A stretch of 64,000 nt of DNA from Pseudocitrobacter corydidari (GTDB taxonomy: Bacteria; Pseudomonadota; Gammaproteobacteria; Enterobacterales; Enterobacteriaceae), in assembly GCF_021172065.1 (NCBI RefSeq), contig NZ_CP087880.1:4626583-4690582 (forward strand), given 5' to 3'. Shown piece by piece: positions 63,818 through 64,000 of the stretch (positions within the stretch are counted from its first letter, which is position 1; every line of letters begins with the position of its first letter). The position numbers and the translations under genes were made by a program. A model generated the notes under the pieces. It saw only the letters and a program-made list of their open reading frames with translations, was not told the DNA's origin and ran no database searches.

Positions 63818-64000
63818 TTATTTCAGGCCGGCAGCATCGCGCAGCAGCGCCGCTTTGTCGGTTTTTTCCCACGGGAAATGTTCGCGGCCAAAGTGACCGT
63901 ATGCTGCGGTCTCTTTGTAGATCGGGTGCAGCAGATCCAGCATCTGAATCAGGCCGTACGGACGCAGGTCGAAGAACTCGCGCACCAGCAGGGTCAGTTG
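63818..64000 (-). CDS. metK: S-adenosylmethionine synthetase MetK (3' part only)
   Basis: Last 60 codons of methionine adenosyltransferase; the rest is beyond the window. Read on the minus strand it contains DLRPYGLIQMLDLLHPIYKETAAYGHFGR and ends DKAALLRDAAGLK, the enteric MetK C-terminus. Same strand and order relative to galP as in E. coli. Confidence 0.95.
   Translation of the reverse strand, partial: QLTLLVREFFDLRPYGLIQMLDLLHPIYKETAAYGHFGREHFPWEKTDKAALLRDAAGLK

Overview
The window is chromosomal DNA from a member of the Enterobacteriaceae, related to Escherichia, Citrobacter, Enterobacter and Klebsiella but not a standard E. coli layout. The evidence is the enteric gene content and order, the E. 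coli-like rRNA genes with rrnB-style T1/T2 terminators, and a complete galP-sprT-endA-rsmE-gshB-yqgEF-yggRSTU-rdgB-hemW-ansB-yggN-yggL-trmB-mutY-yggX-mltC backbone ending at speC-yqgA-pheV.

Left part (1-14 kb): the end of the nickel ABC importer operon nikBCDE with its repressor nikR; convergent to it a four-gene chaperone-usher fimbrial operon (subunit, chaperone, usher, tip adhesin); a lipoprotein paralogue of YggM (DUF1202); a yjdF-like membrane protein; and the cyanate detoxification locus cynR / cynTSX.

Middle (14-31.6 kb): a complete rRNA operon (16S-23S-5S, P1/P2 promoters, T1 and T2) whose 204-bp 16S-23S spacer holds no tRNA. Next is an 11.7-kb island inserted in the 3' end of the tRNA-Phe gene pheV. 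It is bounded by 17-bp direct repeats and has pushed the pheV terminator 11.7 kb away from its gene. The island carries a P4-type integrase, a second tyrosine-recombinase-like protein, a frameshifted Ner-like regulator, a TacAT-type toxin-antitoxin pair with a decayed duplicate, an Rhs polymorphic toxin with its immunity gene, and about 2 kb of gene-poor DNA rich in perfect hairpins and copies of a CTGYACCAG motif.

Right part (31.6-64 kb): yqgA and speC, then a citrate fermentation cluster in the place where E. coli has nupG. CitA/CitB senses citrate, a CitS-type carrier imports it, and CitCDEFXG builds and runs citrate lyase. A fumarylacetoacetase-family hydrolase sits in the operon where Klebsiella-type clusters carry the oxaloacetate decarboxylase pump. 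The conserved mltC-to-metK backbone follows, with local additions: a DUF559 nuclease-like gene ending inside a palindromic repeat, YggM (DUF1202), and a CsgD-like LuxR regulator between yggR and yqgF. The window ends in the 3' part of metK.

The observations most worth following are the tip/immunity pair of the Rhs protein, the repeat- and hairpin-rich non-coding DNA of the pheV island, the hydrolase in the citrate operon, the CsgD-like regulator, and the tRNA-less rRNA spacer.
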